DNA of 64,000 nt from Caldicellulosiruptor hydrothermalis 108 (GCF_000166355.1 NC_014652.1:1772928-1836927); one strand, 5' to 3'; positions 1 to 9,908 are shown, counted from the stretch's first letter. A program made the numbers and translations. Notes: generated by a model from the sequence alone, not told the origin.

Positions 1-1240
1 GAGAAAACACCAAAACTTTTCCGTCAACTTCTGGTGCTTCAAACTGGCTCCTTCCAATATAAAAGTTGTTTTTATCTTTTGCCTCTATAACAACTTCGTA
101 TTCTCTGCCAACTCGCTTTTTGTTCTGCCTTTTAGAAATTTTTCTCTGAATATTCAAAACCTTTTCATATCTTCTTTGTTTCACCTCATCGTCAACCTGA
201 GGAAGCTGCGAAGCAAGCGTCCCTTCCTCTTGAGAATACATAAAAGCACCAAGCCTGTCAAACTCAGCCCACTTTAAAAAGCTGCAGAGCTCTTCAAACT
301 CCTCATCAGTTTCTGTAGGGAACCCAACCAAAACTGTTGTTCTTATAATAACCTCATCAAAGCTTCTTCTTATCTTCTCTATCAGCCTTTTTATACCTTC
401 TTTTGTTGTTTTTCTGTTCATGAGTTTTAATATTCTATCATTTATATGCTGAATTGGAATGTCAAAATAGTTAACTATTTTAGAAGAAGATTTTACCACC
501 TCAATAAGATTTTCATCCACATCCTCAGGGTAAGAGTACAAAAATCTTATCCACTTGATTTTTTCAATCTTTTCAAGCTCTTCAAGCAAAGCATGTAACA
601 TCTTTTTGCCATATAGGTCTGTGCCATACTTTGTAGTATCCTGAGCTGTGAGGACAATTTCCTGGTATCCTTTTTCTGCTAATTCTTTTGCTTCCTTTAC
701 TATATCTTCAATGGGTCTGCTTGTATACTTGCCTCTAATAAGTGGTATGGAGCAATAAGAGCATCTGTTGTTGCACCCTTCTGCTATCTTTATGTAGGCA
801 TAGTAACTGGGTGTAGCAATCACTCTTGGCATTGAACTGTAGTATACAAACGAAGAAGTATCATCGAACACTTTTATCTTCTGCTTACCTTCATACAAAT
901 CTTTTATTACCTCAGGCAGTTTTAACATTTCTTTCACGCCAAGTATTGCATCAACCTCTGGCATCTGCTCTAATATCTCATCTTTATACCTCTGTGTCAA
1001 ACACCCTGTCACTATCAAAAATTTGCATTTTTTGTTCTTATATTCAGCCATATCTAATATGGTATCTATGGATTCCTGTTTTGCATCGTTTATAAAACCA
1101 CATGTGTTTACAACAATTACATCAGCATCCTCTGCATGTGAGGTTATCTCAAACCCTGCTTTGACACATGCGCCCATCATTATTTCACTGTCAACAAGGT
1201 TTTTGTTGCACCCCAGTGAGACAAATCCAACCTTTATCAA
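1..1240 (-). CDS. rimO: Ribosomal protein S12 methylthiotransferase RimO (3' end cut by window)
   Basis: Radical SAM methylthiotransferase that modifies a conserved Asp of ribosomal protein S12. About 413 codons are visible; the C-terminus (rest of the TRAM domain) lies beyond base 1. The N-terminal UPF0004 domain shows Cys11 (SLGCNKN) and Cys47 (NTCGF). The radical SAM cluster CNNRCSYC is at residues 156-163 (Cys156, 160, 163). I chose a TTG start at 1240 because AAAGGAG lies about 9 nt upstream and the protein then begins at the conserved KVGFVSLGC block; an upstream GTG is out of frame. It sits 17 bp after folD and is probably co-transcribed with it. Confidence 0.93.
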   Translation of the reverse strand, partial: MIKVGFVSLGCNKNLVDSEIMMGACVKAGFEITSHAEDADVIVVNTCGFINDAKQESIDTILDMAEYKNKKCKFLIVTGCLTQRYKDEILEQMPEVDAILGVKEMLKLPEVIKDLYEGKQKIKVFDDTSSFVYYSSMPRVIATPSYYAYIKIAEGCNNRCSYCSIPLIRGKYTSRPIEDIVKEAKELAEKGYQEIVLTAQDTTKYGTDLYGKKMLHALLEELEKIEKIKWIRFLYSYPEDVDENLIEVVKSSSKIVNYFDIPIQHINDRILKLMNRKTTKEGIKRLIEKIRRSFDEVIIRTTVLVGFPTETDEEFEELCSFLKWAEFDRLGAFMYSQEEGTLASQLPQVDDEVKQRRYEKVLNIQRKISKRQNKKRVGREYEVVIEAKDKNNFYIGRSQFEAPEVDGKVLVFS

Positions 1241-1257
1241 TTCTTGGCACTCCTTTT

Positions 1258-2127
1258 TTACACCAGATTGTTTTGAAGCATGGTAGCAAAAAGTGTATTT
1301 TTCATAAGCATAGCAACTGTCATTGGCCCAACACCACCGGGAACAGGTGTAATAAACGATGCCACTTTTTCTACAGTTTCAAAGTCAACATCACCAACAA
1401 GTTTCTGGGTAGCGCCGTCCCTATTTATTCCAACGTCAATAACAACTGCTCCTTCTTTTACCATATCAGATGTGACAAACCTTGGCTTTCCAACTGCAGC
1501 AACAAGGATATCTGCCTGTTTGCAAATCTCTTTTAAATCTTTTGTATATGAATGACAAATGGTAACTGTTGCGTTTTCTCTCAAAAGAAGCAAAGCCAAG
1601 GGCTTCCCAACAATATTGCTTCTTCCTATCACAACAGCATGTTTTCCTTTTATCTCTATATTTTCTCTTTTCAAAAGCTCAATAATCCCAAATGGCGTGC
1701 ACGGTTTGATTGCTCTTTCAAACTCTATGCCAGTTGCAACCATTCCAACATTGAGCGGATGAAATCCGTCAACATCCTTGTGTGGAAGGATTTTTGTGCA
1801 AATCCTTTTCTCATCAAGTCCATTTGGCAGCGGAAGCTGAACCAATATGCCGTTTATTTTCTCATCCCTGTTCAGTCTGTCAATCAAGCTCTCAAGCTCT
1901 TCTTGAGTTGTGTCTTTGCTCAGGGCAAACTCCACAGAATTTATTCCAACCTCGCCACATGCTTTTTTCTTGGAATTCACATAACTTCTGGATGCCGGGT
2001 CATCTCCCACAATCACAACAGCCAACGTTGGCTCTATTCCTCTTTGTTTTAGTTTTTCAACCTCAATCTTTACTTCATTTTTTATTTCTTGCGCTATCTT
2101 TTTTCCGTCTATTATCTTTGCTGACAC
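1258..2127 (-). CDS. folD: Bifunctional methylenetetrahydrofolate dehydrogenase/cyclohydrolase
   Basis: Interconverts 5,10-methylene-, methenyl- and 10-formyl-tetrahydrofolate in one-carbon metabolism, in the cytosol. About 289 aa, the usual FolD length. Visible signatures are the N-terminal [17 protein letters not shown] block with the catalytic Lys, the Rossmann motif [12 protein letters not shown], and [12 protein letters not shown] near the C-terminus. A longer form from an ATG at 2142 is open, but that ATG is part of a perfect GGAGGT ribosome site ending 6-7 nt before a GTG at 2127, so GTG is the likely start. The 5' end overlaps the end of ygiQ, which implies translational coupling. Confidence 0.95.
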   Translation of the reverse strand: MSAKIIDGKKIAQEIKNEVKIEVEKLKQRGIEPTLAVVIVGDDPASRSYVNSKKKACGEVGINSVEFALSKDTTQEELESLIDRLNRDEKINGILVQLPLPNGLDEKRICTKILPHKDVDGFHPLNVGMVATGIEFERAIKPCTPFGIIELLKRENIEIKGKHAVVIGRSNIVGKPLALLLLRENATVTICHSYTKDLKEICKQADILVAAVGKPRFVTSDMVKEGAVVIDVGINRDGATQKLVGDVDFETVEKVASFITPVPGGVGPMTVAMLMKNTLFATMLQNNLV

Positions 2128-3943
2128 TTTTATTACCTCCATCTTTTGGTTTTGGTGGAATTAAGCAGTCTTTGCCATATCCTATCAAATCTTCTCTTTT
2201 TGCTATCTTCAAAGCCTCATAAACCAAATCATAATTTTTTGGATTGTTAAAGTGCAAAAGGGCTCTTTGCATCATCTTTTCTTTTAACGTCTTTGGAACA
2301 TAGACCTTTTCTAAGGTAAACGGGTCCAATTCGGTGTAATACATTGTAGTTGATACAGTTCCGGGTGTTGGATAAAAGTCCTGAACTTGCTCTGGTACAA
2401 ACCCATTTCTTTTTAGAAACACTGCAAGCTCAATTGCATCTTCAAGCTTTGTCCCAGGATGCCCTGACATAAGATAAGGAATGATAAACTGTTTTTTATT
2501 CAGTTTTTTATTTGTATCAAAATATTCTTTTACAAATTTCTCATACACCTCTTTCGGAGGCTTACCCATATATTTTAACACATTATTGGAGATATGTTCA
2601 GGTGCTATTTTTAACTGGCCAGAAATATGGTGCATGCAGAGTTTTTCCAAAAACTTTCTGTAGTTTTTGTCAAGTAAAAGGTAGTCATATCTTATTCCCG
2701 ACCTTATAAATACCTTCTTCACACCTTTTATCTTTCTTATCTTCTCTAAAAGTTCAAAATATTCGCCGTGGTCAACCTCCAAATTTTTGCACGGCTGAGG
2801 AAAAAGACACTGCCTATTTTTGCAAGCACCTCTTTCAAGCTGAAGACTACACGCAGGATTTCTGAAATTTGCAGTAGGTCCACCAACATCGTGAATATAT
2901 CCCTTAAAATCGGGAAGTTTCGTTAGTTTTTTTACTTCCTCTAAGATTGACTTCGGGCTCCTTTTTTGAATGATCCTTCCCTGATGAAAGTGAAGAGCAC
3001 AGAAATTACAGCCTCCAAAGCACCCTCTGTGAGATACAATGCTGAACTTGACCTCTTCCAGTGCTTTTATACCGCCTTCTTTTTCATAAATGGGATGATA
3101 GTTTCGCTCATACGGCAGAGAATAAACATAGTCCATCTCTTCCACTGTCAAAGGCTTTGCTGGCGGATTTTGAACCACATATAAATTTTTATGTGGCTGG
3201 ACAATTATCTTTCCTGTGTACGGGTTTTGTTCCCTGTACTGAATAGCAAAAGCACGGGCGTACGCCACCTTGTCTTCTTTCACTTTTTCATAGCTGTCAA
3301 TGATGATGAAGTCTTTTCCCTCAAGATGCTGAATATCCTTTGCAACATAACACGTCCCTTGAACATTTCTTATCTCTTTTATGTTCTCTCCTTTTTTGAG
3401 CCTCGGTAGAATCTCAAACAATGGCTTTTCGCCCATTCCGTATATCAAAAGGTCAGCACTGCTGTCTATCAATATCGAGGCTCTCACCTTATCAGACCAA
3501 TAATCATAATGAGCAAACCTTCGCAAAGAAGCCTCTATACCGCCAATTATGATGGGAATATCACCATACTCTTTTCTTATTAAATTACAATACACAATTG
3601 TTGCTCTGTTTGGTCTTTTTCCCCTTTTCATACCAGGCGAATAATAATCCTGGCTTCGTGGCTTTTTAAATGAAGTGTAATGTGCAACCATAGAGTCAAG
3701 ATTACCACTTGATACCAAAAAAGCAATTCTCGGTCTTCCCAGCACTGTGATGCTTTTTGAATCTCTCCAATCGGGTTGAGGAATTATTCCAATTCTAAAA
3801 CCATAATCTTCTATTATTCGTGATATTATTGCATGGCCAAAAGATGGATGGTCAACATACGCATCTCCACACACAAATACAAAGTCAAGCTCGTCCCATC
3901 CACGCTTTTTCATATCTTCCTTGCAAATAGGTAAAAAAGCCAT
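2075..3943 (-). CDS. ygiQ: YgiQ family radical SAM protein (UPF0313)
   Basis: A 622-aa radical SAM protein of the YgiQ family, whose reaction is not established. The N-terminal block [16 protein letters not shown] is diagnostic. The SAM-cluster motif CFGGCNFC lies at residues 308-315 (Cys308, 312, 315) and there is a further Cys-rich stretch ([12 protein letters not shown]) about 60 residues on. The C-terminal 30 residues are Lys/Arg/Asp rich. It begins 9 bp downstream of spoIIIE and its 3' end overlaps folD, so it belongs to the same minus-strand transcription unit. Confidence 0.93.
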   Translation of the reverse strand: MAFLPICKEDMKKRGWDELDFVFVCGDAYVDHPSFGHAIISRIIEDYGFRIGIIPQPDWRDSKSITVLGRPRIAFLVSSGNLDSMVAHYTSFKKPRSQDYYSPGMKRGKRPNRATIVYCNLIRKEYGDIPIIIGGIEASLRRFAHYDYWSDKVRASILIDSSADLLIYGMGEKPLFEILPRLKKGENIKEIRNVQGTCYVAKDIQHLEGKDFIIIDSYEKVKEDKVAYARAFAIQYREQNPYTGKIIVQPHKNLYVVQNPPAKPLTVEEMDYVYSLPYERNYHPIYEKEGGIKALEEVKFSIVSHRGCFGGCNFCALHFHQGRIIQKRSPKSILEEVKKLTKLPDFKGYIHDVGGPTANFRNPACSLQLERGACKNRQCLFPQPCKNLEVDHGEYFELLEKIRKIKGVKKVFIRSGIRYDYLLLDKNYRKFLEKLCMHHISGQLKIAPEHISNNVLKYMGKPPKEVYEKFVKEYFDTNKKLNKKQFIIPYLMSGHPGTKLEDAIELAVFLKRNGFVPEQVQDFYPTPGTVSTTMYYTELDPFTLEKVYVPKTLKEKMMQRALLHFNNPKNYDLVYEALKIAKREDLIGYGKDCLIPPKPKDGGNKSVSKDNRRKKDSARNKK

Positions 3944-3952
3944 TCTACTTTC

Positions 3953-6136
3953 TCACTCCATATTCATAAGCATTTCGTCAAACTGTTCTTTAGTTATTAA
4001 AACCTGGCGTTTGCCGGTAGAATCCATCTTGCTAATTATTCCTCTTTCCTCCATCTGGTCAATTAGCCTTGCCGCCCTTGAATAACCAATTCTGAGTTTT
4101 CTTTGTAAAAATGAGGTTGAAACATTCTGCGCTTCCACCACAAGCTGAATAGCCTTGATCAAAAGCTCATCAGCCTTATCATCTTTAACATCTAAAACCT
4201 TGCTGTTTATCTCTTCAATCACTTCCTGATTGTACTCATTGTTAAAGTTCTGTTTTAAAAACTCCACAATCTTCTCAACTTCACTTTCAGAAACGTACGC
4301 ACCTTGAACTCTCAGAGGTTTCGCCAAACCTATTGGAAGATATAGCATATCACCTCTTCCCAAAAGCTTTTCAGCACCCGCCTGGTCTAAAATTGTACGT
4401 GAGTCAACTTGGGATGATACAGCAAAGGCTATTCGCGACGGAATATTTGCTTTTATAAGACCAGTGATGACATCTACAGAAGGTCTTTGCGTTGCAACAA
4501 CAAGATGCATACCCGCTGCTCGTGCCATCTGTGCAAGCCTGCAGATACTATCTTCAACCTCGGCAGGTGATACCATCATAAGATCGGCAAGTTCATCTAT
4601 AATAATTACAATATATGGAAGTTTTTCTTGTCCATTTTCCTCACACCACTTATTATAGCCAACAACATCTCTTACTCCCGCTTGAGCAAAAAGCTTGTAT
4701 CTATTTGTCATCTCCCCTACTGCCCAGGCAAGTGCGTTTGCAGCTTTTTTGGCATCTGTCACAACAGGTATCAAAAGATGAGGTATACCATTGTAAAGAC
4801 TCAGCTCAACAACCTTTGGGTCAATTAAAATCAGTTTTACCTCATCAGGCATGCACCTGTAAAGAATGCTAATTATAAGTGAATTTATACACACACTCTT
4901 ACCTGATCCTGTTGCACCTGCAATCAAAAGGTGAGGCATTTTTGTTATATCTGCTATCACAGGACTTCCTGCAACGTCTTTTCCTATGGCAAATGGTATC
5001 TTGTACTGCAGTGTATAAAAATCTGGACTTTCAATCAGCTCTCTTATATAAACAGGTTTTGGTTCTTTGTTTGGAATTTCTATCCCTATTGCAGACTTGT
5101 TTGGAATTGGTGCCTCAATTCTAACAGATGGTGCTGCCAGTGCAAGCGCAATGTCATCAGAAAGATTGACAATTCTGCTGACCTTTACCCCCTGTCCCGG
5201 CTGCAGCTCATATCTTGTAATTGTGGGTCCCACACTCACTTCCGTCACCTGAGCTTCAATACCAAAGTTTTTTAACGTCTCTTCCAGCTTTCTTATGTTT
5301 TCATTTATATCTTTTCTTGAAACCTGCAAGTTATCATTTTGTTCTTTAAGATAGTCAATGGGAGGATACAAGTATTGACTGCTTGATTGTAATGTTTGCT
5401 TTTTGGCTACAACCTTATTACTTTCCTTAGATTTTTTGGGTATATTTACAATGACCTCTTCACTTTTTTTTTCTTCTTCTATATCAGCATCAAGATTGAA
5501 GTTGTAAAACCCATTGCTTTTTATCTTTATATCCTCTTCAGTCTCTTCTACCCTTTTTTCATTTTGCTGGTTATTTTTAAGCTTTCTCTGTTTTAAAAAA
5601 TCCCTTATCGAAAAGCTGAAAACAATCATACTCATGATTATAAGCGTGGAAAAACAAATAATGAGCGTGCCTGTAAAACCAAACAACGATACAAAAGGGT
5701 ATGTAATGGCAGAACCAAAAACACCAAATCCCTTGAAATTCAAACCATCAAAGTATGCATCTTTTAAAACCTTTATAAATGAACCAGAAGTTTTTATATT
5801 TGCTTGAATAAAGGTGGTAAAAATCATGAATATAAGAAGTATATAGGTAAATACAATTATATCCCTTTTGTCAAACACCCTTGGCCTTCTTAAAATTGAA
5901 TCAAGCGATACATAGAGCATGAAAGCAAGGATTAAGAAAACACCTACTCCAAAACATCCTAGCAAGGTTTTCTTGACAAAATCGCCAACTATTCCTACTT
6001 TATCTGTTGAGACTGAAAAAACAAGAAATAGAAAGACAAAAAATAAAAAAGTCCCGTACACCTCGGCGTTTAATCTGTCAAAAACCTCTTTTTTTATTTT
6101 ATATCTCTTCTTTTTCGAAACCGCCTTTGCTCTCAT
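3953..6136 (-). CDS. spoIIIE: DNA translocase, FtsK/SpoIIIE family
   Basis: Membrane-anchored ATP-driven DNA pump for chromosome segregation at the division or sporulation septum. From the chosen ATG (6136, after GAAGGG) it is about 727 aa: four hydrophobic segments in the first 180 residues, a charged linker, the motor domain with Walker A GATGSGKS at about 407-414 and Walker B IVIIIDELADLMM, then a C-terminal winged-helix gamma domain (SRAARLIDQMEERGIIS) that recognises orienting DNA sequences. The frame is open up to 6295, but the extra residues overlap dpaB and look non-native. Adjacency to dpaAB resembles the Bacillus spoVF-spoIIIE neighbourhood, so I favour SpoIIIE over FtsK. Confidence 0.92.
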   Translation of the reverse strand: MRAKAVSKKKRYKIKKEVFDRLNAEVYGTFLFFVFLFLVFSVSTDKVGIVGDFVKKTLLGCFGVGVFLILAFMLYVSLDSILRRPRVFDKRDIIVFTYILLIFMIFTTFIQANIKTSGSFIKVLKDAYFDGLNFKGFGVFGSAITYPFVSLFGFTGTLIICFSTLIIMSMIVFSFSIRDFLKQRKLKNNQQNEKRVEETEEDIKIKSNGFYNFNLDADIEEEKKSEEVIVNIPKKSKESNKVVAKKQTLQSSSQYLYPPIDYLKEQNDNLQVSRKDINENIRKLEETLKNFGIEAQVTEVSVGPTITRYELQPGQGVKVSRIVNLSDDIALALAAPSVRIEAPIPNKSAIGIEIPNKEPKPVYIRELIESPDFYTLQYKIPFAIGKDVAGSPVIADITKMPHLLIAGATGSGKSVCINSLIISILYRCMPDEVKLILIDPKVVELSLYNGIPHLLIPVVTDAKKAANALAWAVGEMTNRYKLFAQAGVRDVVGYNKWCEENGQEKLPYIVIIIDELADLMMVSPAEVEDSICRLAQMARAAGMHLVVATQRPSVDVITGLIKANIPSRIAFAVSSQVDSRTILDQAGAEKLLGRGDMLYLPIGLAKPLRVQGAYVSESEVEKIVEFLKQNFNNEYNQEVIEEINSKVLDVKDDKADELLIKAIQLVVEAQNVSTSFLQRKLRIGYSRAARLIDQMEERGIISKMDSTGKRQVLITKEQFDEMLMNME

Positions 6137-6189
6137 AAATCCCTTCACTTCTTCTGTGCTTATTTTTCTAAGAATATTATAGCCTTTTT

Positions 6190-6229
6190 CCAAAAAAATA
6201 AAACCCCCAAAATATCTATTTGCGGGGGT
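6190..6229 (-). terminator. Rho-independent terminator overlapping the dpaB stop
   Basis: On the minus strand ACCCCC (6224-6229) pairs with GGGGGT (6203-6208), followed by TTTATTTTTTT. The upstream arm lies inside the last codons of dpaB. It should limit read-through from the dipicolinate genes into spoIIIE. Confidence 0.75.
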
Positions 6230-6830
6230 CTTCATCATTTTTTGTCCCGGGGCAAAGCAAAAGTGGCTGAATTTGCTTGCCAGATACTGCTTCAATTATT
6301 GTAGGAATGAGAAGAGTGTATTCTGCAACAAGTGAATTTGGCTTTGCCAAAGGGTCATCCTGTCTAAAAGGAACAAAGTAGATATTTTTTGTGTTAAGAA
6401 GAATGGCAATATTTTTGCAGTTAAGACCAAGTGCATCGTTTGTAGATATCGCAACAACCACCGGTCTTTGATTTCTAAGGTGCGCTTTTGCGCACATAAC
6501 AGGAGTTTCATCAACAATTCCATTTGCAAGCTTGGCGATAAAGTTCCCTGTTGCAGGTGCAACAACCAGTACATCAAACAGTTTTTTAGGACCGACAGGT
6601 TCTGCTTCTACAATATTTGTTATTGGCGGGTTTCCACAAATAGAAACTATTCTCTTCACAACTTCGTCCGCTTTTCCATAGCGTGTATCGGTTGTCTGTA
6701 CTTTTTCACTGAATATTGGTGTTATGATTGCACCTTGTTTTTTGAGTTCTTCAATCACAGGTATTATTTGGTCAAATGTACAGAACGACCCTGTAATAGC
6801 AAACCCTATTTTTAGATTCTCAAAGCTCAC
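6216..6830 (-). CDS. dpaB: Dipicolinate synthase subunit B (SpoVFB)
   Basis: Flavoprotein-like subunit of dipicolinate synthase, which makes the dipicolinic acid loaded into the spore core. 204 aa, standard length. The fold markers of the phosphopantothenoylcysteine-decarboxylase-like flavoproteins are visible: N-terminal GFAITGSFCTF and APATGNFIAKLANGI at about 91-105, then VVAISTNDALG. The start overlaps the dpaA stop by 4 bp (ATGA type), so the two subunits are translationally coupled. A terminator overlaps the stop codon. Confidence 0.95.
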   Translation of the reverse strand: MSFENLKIGFAITGSFCTFDQIIPVIEELKKQGAIITPIFSEKVQTTDTRYGKADEVVKRIVSICGNPPITNIVEAEPVGPKKLFDVLVVAPATGNFIAKLANGIVDETPVMCAKAHLRNQRPVVVAISTNDALGLNCKNIAILLNTKNIYFVPFRQDDPLAKPNSLVAEYTLLIPTIIEAVSGKQIQPLLLCPGTKNDEDPRK

Positions 6831-7717
6831 TCTATCACCCCCCAGATTTCTTCCAGCAAACTCAACAGCACTTCAGATATATATTTGGCAGCTGTAACTG
6901 GTGCCACCTTGCCAGGAAGAGAAAGCGCATGTACCACTTCAATACCCTTTTCCCTTGCATATTCAAAGTCTACTCCACCCGGTTTTGAGGCAAGGTCAAT
7001 TACAAGAGTATCGGCTCTTATCCTATCTATCACTCCTTTTGTAACAACCACAGCAGGAATGGTATTAATAATCAAATCCATTTTATTTACATACTCTGCT
7101 ATATCACAGAGGCGGACCGGTAGAAAACCAAATGCTTTGCACCATGTAAGATCTGAGCTTTTCCTTGAAGCCACATATATGTTTGCTTCAAATCCTCTCA
7201 AGACCTTCGTAAGGACTTTGCCTATTCTTCCATATCCAAGAATTAAGATGTTCGAAGAGTGAAGGGTAATTGGCATCTTCTCAATTGCAATCATCAAACA
7301 CCCTTCAACAGTAGGAATTGCGTTTAGTATTGCAAGCTCTTCTTTTTCGTATAGGTCAAAAATTTTTATATTTTTCTCTCTGCAAAGAGTTTTTATATTT
7401 TCAGAAATTACACTTGCAATAAGGACAATCTCTTTGCCAGATAACCTTTCTATTAAACTTTGTATCTCTATTGACTGCTGTGAAAGAGGTGCAAATATAT
7501 ACTTTCCATCCTGTGTGAAGGGAATTGGTCCTATTACTACCTTAGACTTTTCAATAACTTCATCCAAACTTTTTGCAAAGTTTATATTTGGACTATTGAA
7601 CACTTTGCCTTTATCTGTTGCCCAGAGCAAAACATCAAATCCTTTATCAGCTAAGCTTTCCGCCAAAATCAAAATCCTCTGATCCCCACCAATAACACCT
7701 ATATGTTTTTCCATCAT
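6827..7717 (-). CDS. dpaA: Dipicolinate synthase subunit A (SpoVFA)
   Basis: NAD(P)-binding subunit of dipicolinate synthase. 296 aa. The N-terminus has IGVIGGDQRILILAESL, typical of DpaA, and a second Rossmann motif ILGYGRIGKVL sits at about 158-168, followed by INTIPAVVV and IDLASKPGGVDF. It is first in the dpaA-dpaB pair. A candidate SigK-type promoter lies about 40 bp upstream. In spore formers this gene is expressed in the mother cell; here regulation is inferred only from that promoter match. Confidence 0.95.
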   Translation of the reverse strand: MMEKHIGVIGGDQRILILAESLADKGFDVLLWATDKGKVFNSPNINFAKSLDEVIEKSKVVIGPIPFTQDGKYIFAPLSQQSIEIQSLIERLSGKEIVLIASVISENIKTLCREKNIKIFDLYEKEELAILNAIPTVEGCLMIAIEKMPITLHSSNILILGYGRIGKVLTKVLRGFEANIYVASRKSSDLTWCKAFGFLPVRLCDIAEYVNKMDLIINTIPAVVVTKGVIDRIRADTLVIDLASKPGGVDFEYAREKGIEVVHALSLPGKVAPVTAAKYISEVLLSLLEEIWGVIE

Positions 7718-7753
7718 TACCCCTCTTTTTTCGTTCTTGCTGCAAAGCTAATA

Positions 7754-7783
7754 TAATCTATGTTTTAAGTTCAAAAAAGGTGC
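7754..7783 (-). promoter_or_regulatory. Candidate SigK-type promoter of dpaA-dpaB
   Basis: Minus strand: GCAC (7780-7783), 17-nt spacer, CATAGATTA (7754-7762), which fits the mother-cell SigK pattern AC-N16/17-CATANNNTA. No SigA-type -35/-10 pair stands out in this gap. The match is to a short, permissive consensus. Confidence 0.5.
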
Positions 7784-7789
7784 TTGGAC

Positions 7790-7819
7790 AAAAAAATAAA
7801 AGCCACATTTAGTGGCTTT
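7790..7819 (-). terminator. Terminator after yraN
   Basis: Minus strand AAAGCCAC-TAAAT-GTGGCTTT hairpin (7798-7819) followed by a U-rich run. It marks the end of the ylxM-to-yraN cluster and isolates it from dpaA. Confidence 0.8.
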
Positions 7820-7838
7820 CTATCTCTTTCAACCTTTT

Positions 7839-8198
7839 TTAAAATGCATCTTTGATAAGATTTATTTTGGTCACATCATTTTTGCCATCTATAAATATCT
7901 CCACAACATCAAATCTGTACAAATACTTATCTTGCGAAAGATGGTATGCAATGAAATACTCAGCAACCCTTTTTATGTGAAGCTGTTTTTTGAAGTTGAC
8001 AGATTCTGAAGGCAAACCAAATTTCAAACTTTTCCTTGTTTTTACCTCAACAAATACAATCGTATTCCCTTCTTTTGCTATTATGTCAATTTCACCAAGC
8101 CTGCATCGAAAGTTGGTTCTCAAAATCTCGTAGCCCTGTTTTTTTAAAAAATCAACCGCCAAATCCTCACCAAATCTTCCCACCTGTTTTAAATTCAT
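7839..8198 (-). CDS. yraN: YraN family endonuclease-like protein (UPF0102)
   Basis: 119 aa, the full length of the small PD-(D/E)XK nuclease-like YraN family; cellular role unproven. The N-terminal GRFGEDLAVDFLKKQGYEIL is followed by GEIDIIAKEG and VFVEVKTRKS, which supply the Asp, Glu and Lys of the nuclease-like core. It ends the ribosomal cluster, 3 bp after the FlhB-like gene, and is followed by a terminator. In many bacteria yraN sits near rnhB, as here. Confidence 0.93.
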   Translation of the reverse strand: MNLKQVGRFGEDLAVDFLKKQGYEILRTNFRCRLGEIDIIAKEGNTIVFVEVKTRKSLKFGLPSESVNFKKQLHIKRVAEYFIAYHLSQDKYLYRFDVVEIFIDGKNDVTKINLIKDAF

Positions 8199-8201
8199 CT
8201 T

Positions 8202-8480
8202 TTACTTTTCCCCGTTCCTATTAATTTTATCAAGATATCCAATAAAAACTAATATCTGCGCAACAACCTCGTACAAGTCCTCCGGAATATACTCCTGAAG
8301 CTCTAAATTAAACAGCTTTTCTGCCACGTTTTGGTCTTCATATACAGGAATGTCTTCCTGTTTTGCCTTTTCAACAATCTTTTCTGCAACATAACCTTTT
8401 CCTTTCGCAACAACTTTCGGTGCTATGTCTTCAAGATCATACTTTATAGCCACAGCTTTTTTTACCTTTTTCTTATTCAT
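8202..8480 (-). CDS. FlhB C-terminal-domain-like protein (YlqH type)
   Basis: 92-aa protein matching only the cytoplasmic C-terminal domain of the FlhB/YscU export-switch family: AIKYDLEDIAPKVVAKGKG, then IPVYEDQNVAEKLF and the YIPEDLYEVVAQIL tail. It lacks the transmembrane region and the NPTH autocleavage site expected before this block. The order rbgA-rnhB-ylqG-ylqH is the same in Bacillus subtilis, so it is probably the YlqH counterpart. Function unknown; a partner of the FliK-like protein just upstream is a reasonable guess. Confidence 0.85.
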   Translation of the reverse strand: MNKKKVKKAVAIKYDLEDIAPKVVAKGKGYVAEKIVEKAKQEDIPVYEDQNVAEKLFNLELQEYIPEDLYEVVAQILVFIGYLDKINRNGEK

Positions 8481-8484
8481 TATC

Positions 8485-9897
8485 TCACACCTTCAAATCA
8501 AGCCTGCTTAAAGTATTATCAAATATTAAATAGTCAACTGCAAGAGAAGAATTAGAAGTGTTATCAATTCTGTACTCAATATCAAGTTTATACCCATTTT
8601 CTTTTAAAAACTCTAAGAGCTTCTGCTGGTTTTCTCTTATCAAATTCAAAGTTGACAGCCTTTCACAAACTATGATTGATTTGAAACTACCGTGGAAAAC
8701 CTTTTTAACATAAATACCTATTGTCCCAATGTTCTGGGTTGCCAATTTTAGCATAATGGAATTTGCTTTGAAGTTTGAAACTCCCTTCTTTTTGTTAACA
8801 AAAACTGAAATTTCATATTGGTGATTATCAAGCTCATACTTGAGATTAAAAATATTCATGTAAAAGGTATCAAAATCAAGTGTGGTTTGCTGACTTTGAT
8901 TTGAGTTTATCTTCTCCAGAAACTGAAACACCTTTTGTTCAGAAAACTCTTTGTGAAAGTCAGCTATCTTGAAAAGCAAAAATTCCTCTTTTTTATTCAA
9001 AGTAATATCTTGAATTTTAACTGCTTCTTTATTTTGAAATCTTTCAAAAATCTCTTTAATCTTCTCCACAAACCTTATAAATTCACTTTTTTCTTTTATA
9101 AATTCCTCTTTTGATAAAGGCTTTTTAGAAAAAATCAAGCCCAAAAAAGCAAATAAGTCATTTTCATTATCTATTTTAATATCAAAGTTTCCTATATGAT
9201 CATTTAACATACTTTTAAAAAAATCCTTCATGAAATTCTTCTGAGGAACAAAAATCAATCCTTTCCCTTTTTCGAATACCACTATAAAACTCTCACTTTT
9301 GTAGTCAGAAAATTTCAGCTTTTCCAATATCCCATTTTCATTTTGACTTCCCAAAAAAACCTCTTTTTTAAATTCAAAGGTTTTATCAGACAACTTCAAA
9401 AAGACATTTTCATCCTTTTCAATTTCCAAAGAAGCAACAAACATTTTTTCTTTCTCTGCAAACTCCAAAAACTCAGCTGATAACTTTTCTTCGGGAATAG
9501 TAAAAATCTCTTCTTTTGCATTTTGTGCAAGGTCAAACACGTTATTTAACTTCACAGCATCGAGGGTTTTAAATAAAGTCTCTTCTTGTAGTTTATCTTC
9601 AAAGTAAGATATACTATTAAAATTTTCTTGTTTAGAAACAACGTCCATTATCTTGAATGTAAGCTTGCCATCTTTCCAAACAGGATTTGCAAGACGCATC
9701 TTGTCACCTGGATTGAAAGAAAATGAGGAGCTATTTTGAGCTAAAATTGTCTTTGAACCTACATTCAGAATAAGCCTATCTCCTTCAACCCCGACAACCT
9801 GAGCATCAAATTCTTTTTCTTGATTGTCAAAAAGGTTAAGTATCTCTTTTATGTTATTTTGTTTTAAGAAGGTTATGAGATTATTTATATAATTCAT
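8485..9897 (-). CDS. FliK-like / YlqG-type protein
   Basis: 470 aa, rich in Lys, Glu, Phe and Asn, no signal peptide or membrane segment. The first 90 residues look like a small beta domain (VVGVEGDRLILNVGSKTI). The last 80 residues carry the pattern of FliK C-terminal domains: LKLATQNIGTIGIYVKK and, further on, QKLLEFLKENGYKLDIEYR. Identification rests on that pattern and on position between rnhB and the ylqH-like gene. A role in measuring or switching export is suggested by FliK and FlhB kinship, not shown. Confidence 0.7.
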   Translation of the reverse strand: MNYINNLITFLKQNNIKEILNLFDNQEKEFDAQVVGVEGDRLILNVGSKTILAQNSSSFSFNPGDKMRLANPVWKDGKLTFKIMDVVSKQENFNSISYFEDKLQEETLFKTLDAVKLNNVFDLAQNAKEEIFTIPEEKLSAEFLEFAEKEKMFVASLEIEKDENVFLKLSDKTFEFKKEVFLGSQNENGILEKLKFSDYKSESFIVVFEKGKGLIFVPQKNFMKDFFKSMLNDHIGNFDIKIDNENDLFAFLGLIFSKKPLSKEEFIKEKSEFIRFVEKIKEIFERFQNKEAVKIQDITLNKKEEFLLFKIADFHKEFSEQKVFQFLEKINSNQSQQTTLDFDTFYMNIFNLKYELDNHQYEISVFVNKKKGVSNFKANSIMLKLATQNIGTIGIYVKKVFHGSFKSIIVCERLSTLNLIRENQQKLLEFLKENGYKLDIEYRIDNTSNSSLAVDYLIFDNTLSRLDLKV

Positions 9898-9908
9898 ACT
9901 TTTTCACC

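Noticed and set aside
6296-6577. 93-aa minus-strand frame inside dpaB
   Set aside because: It lies fully within dpaB in another frame, starts without a ribosome site and has no recognisable motif.
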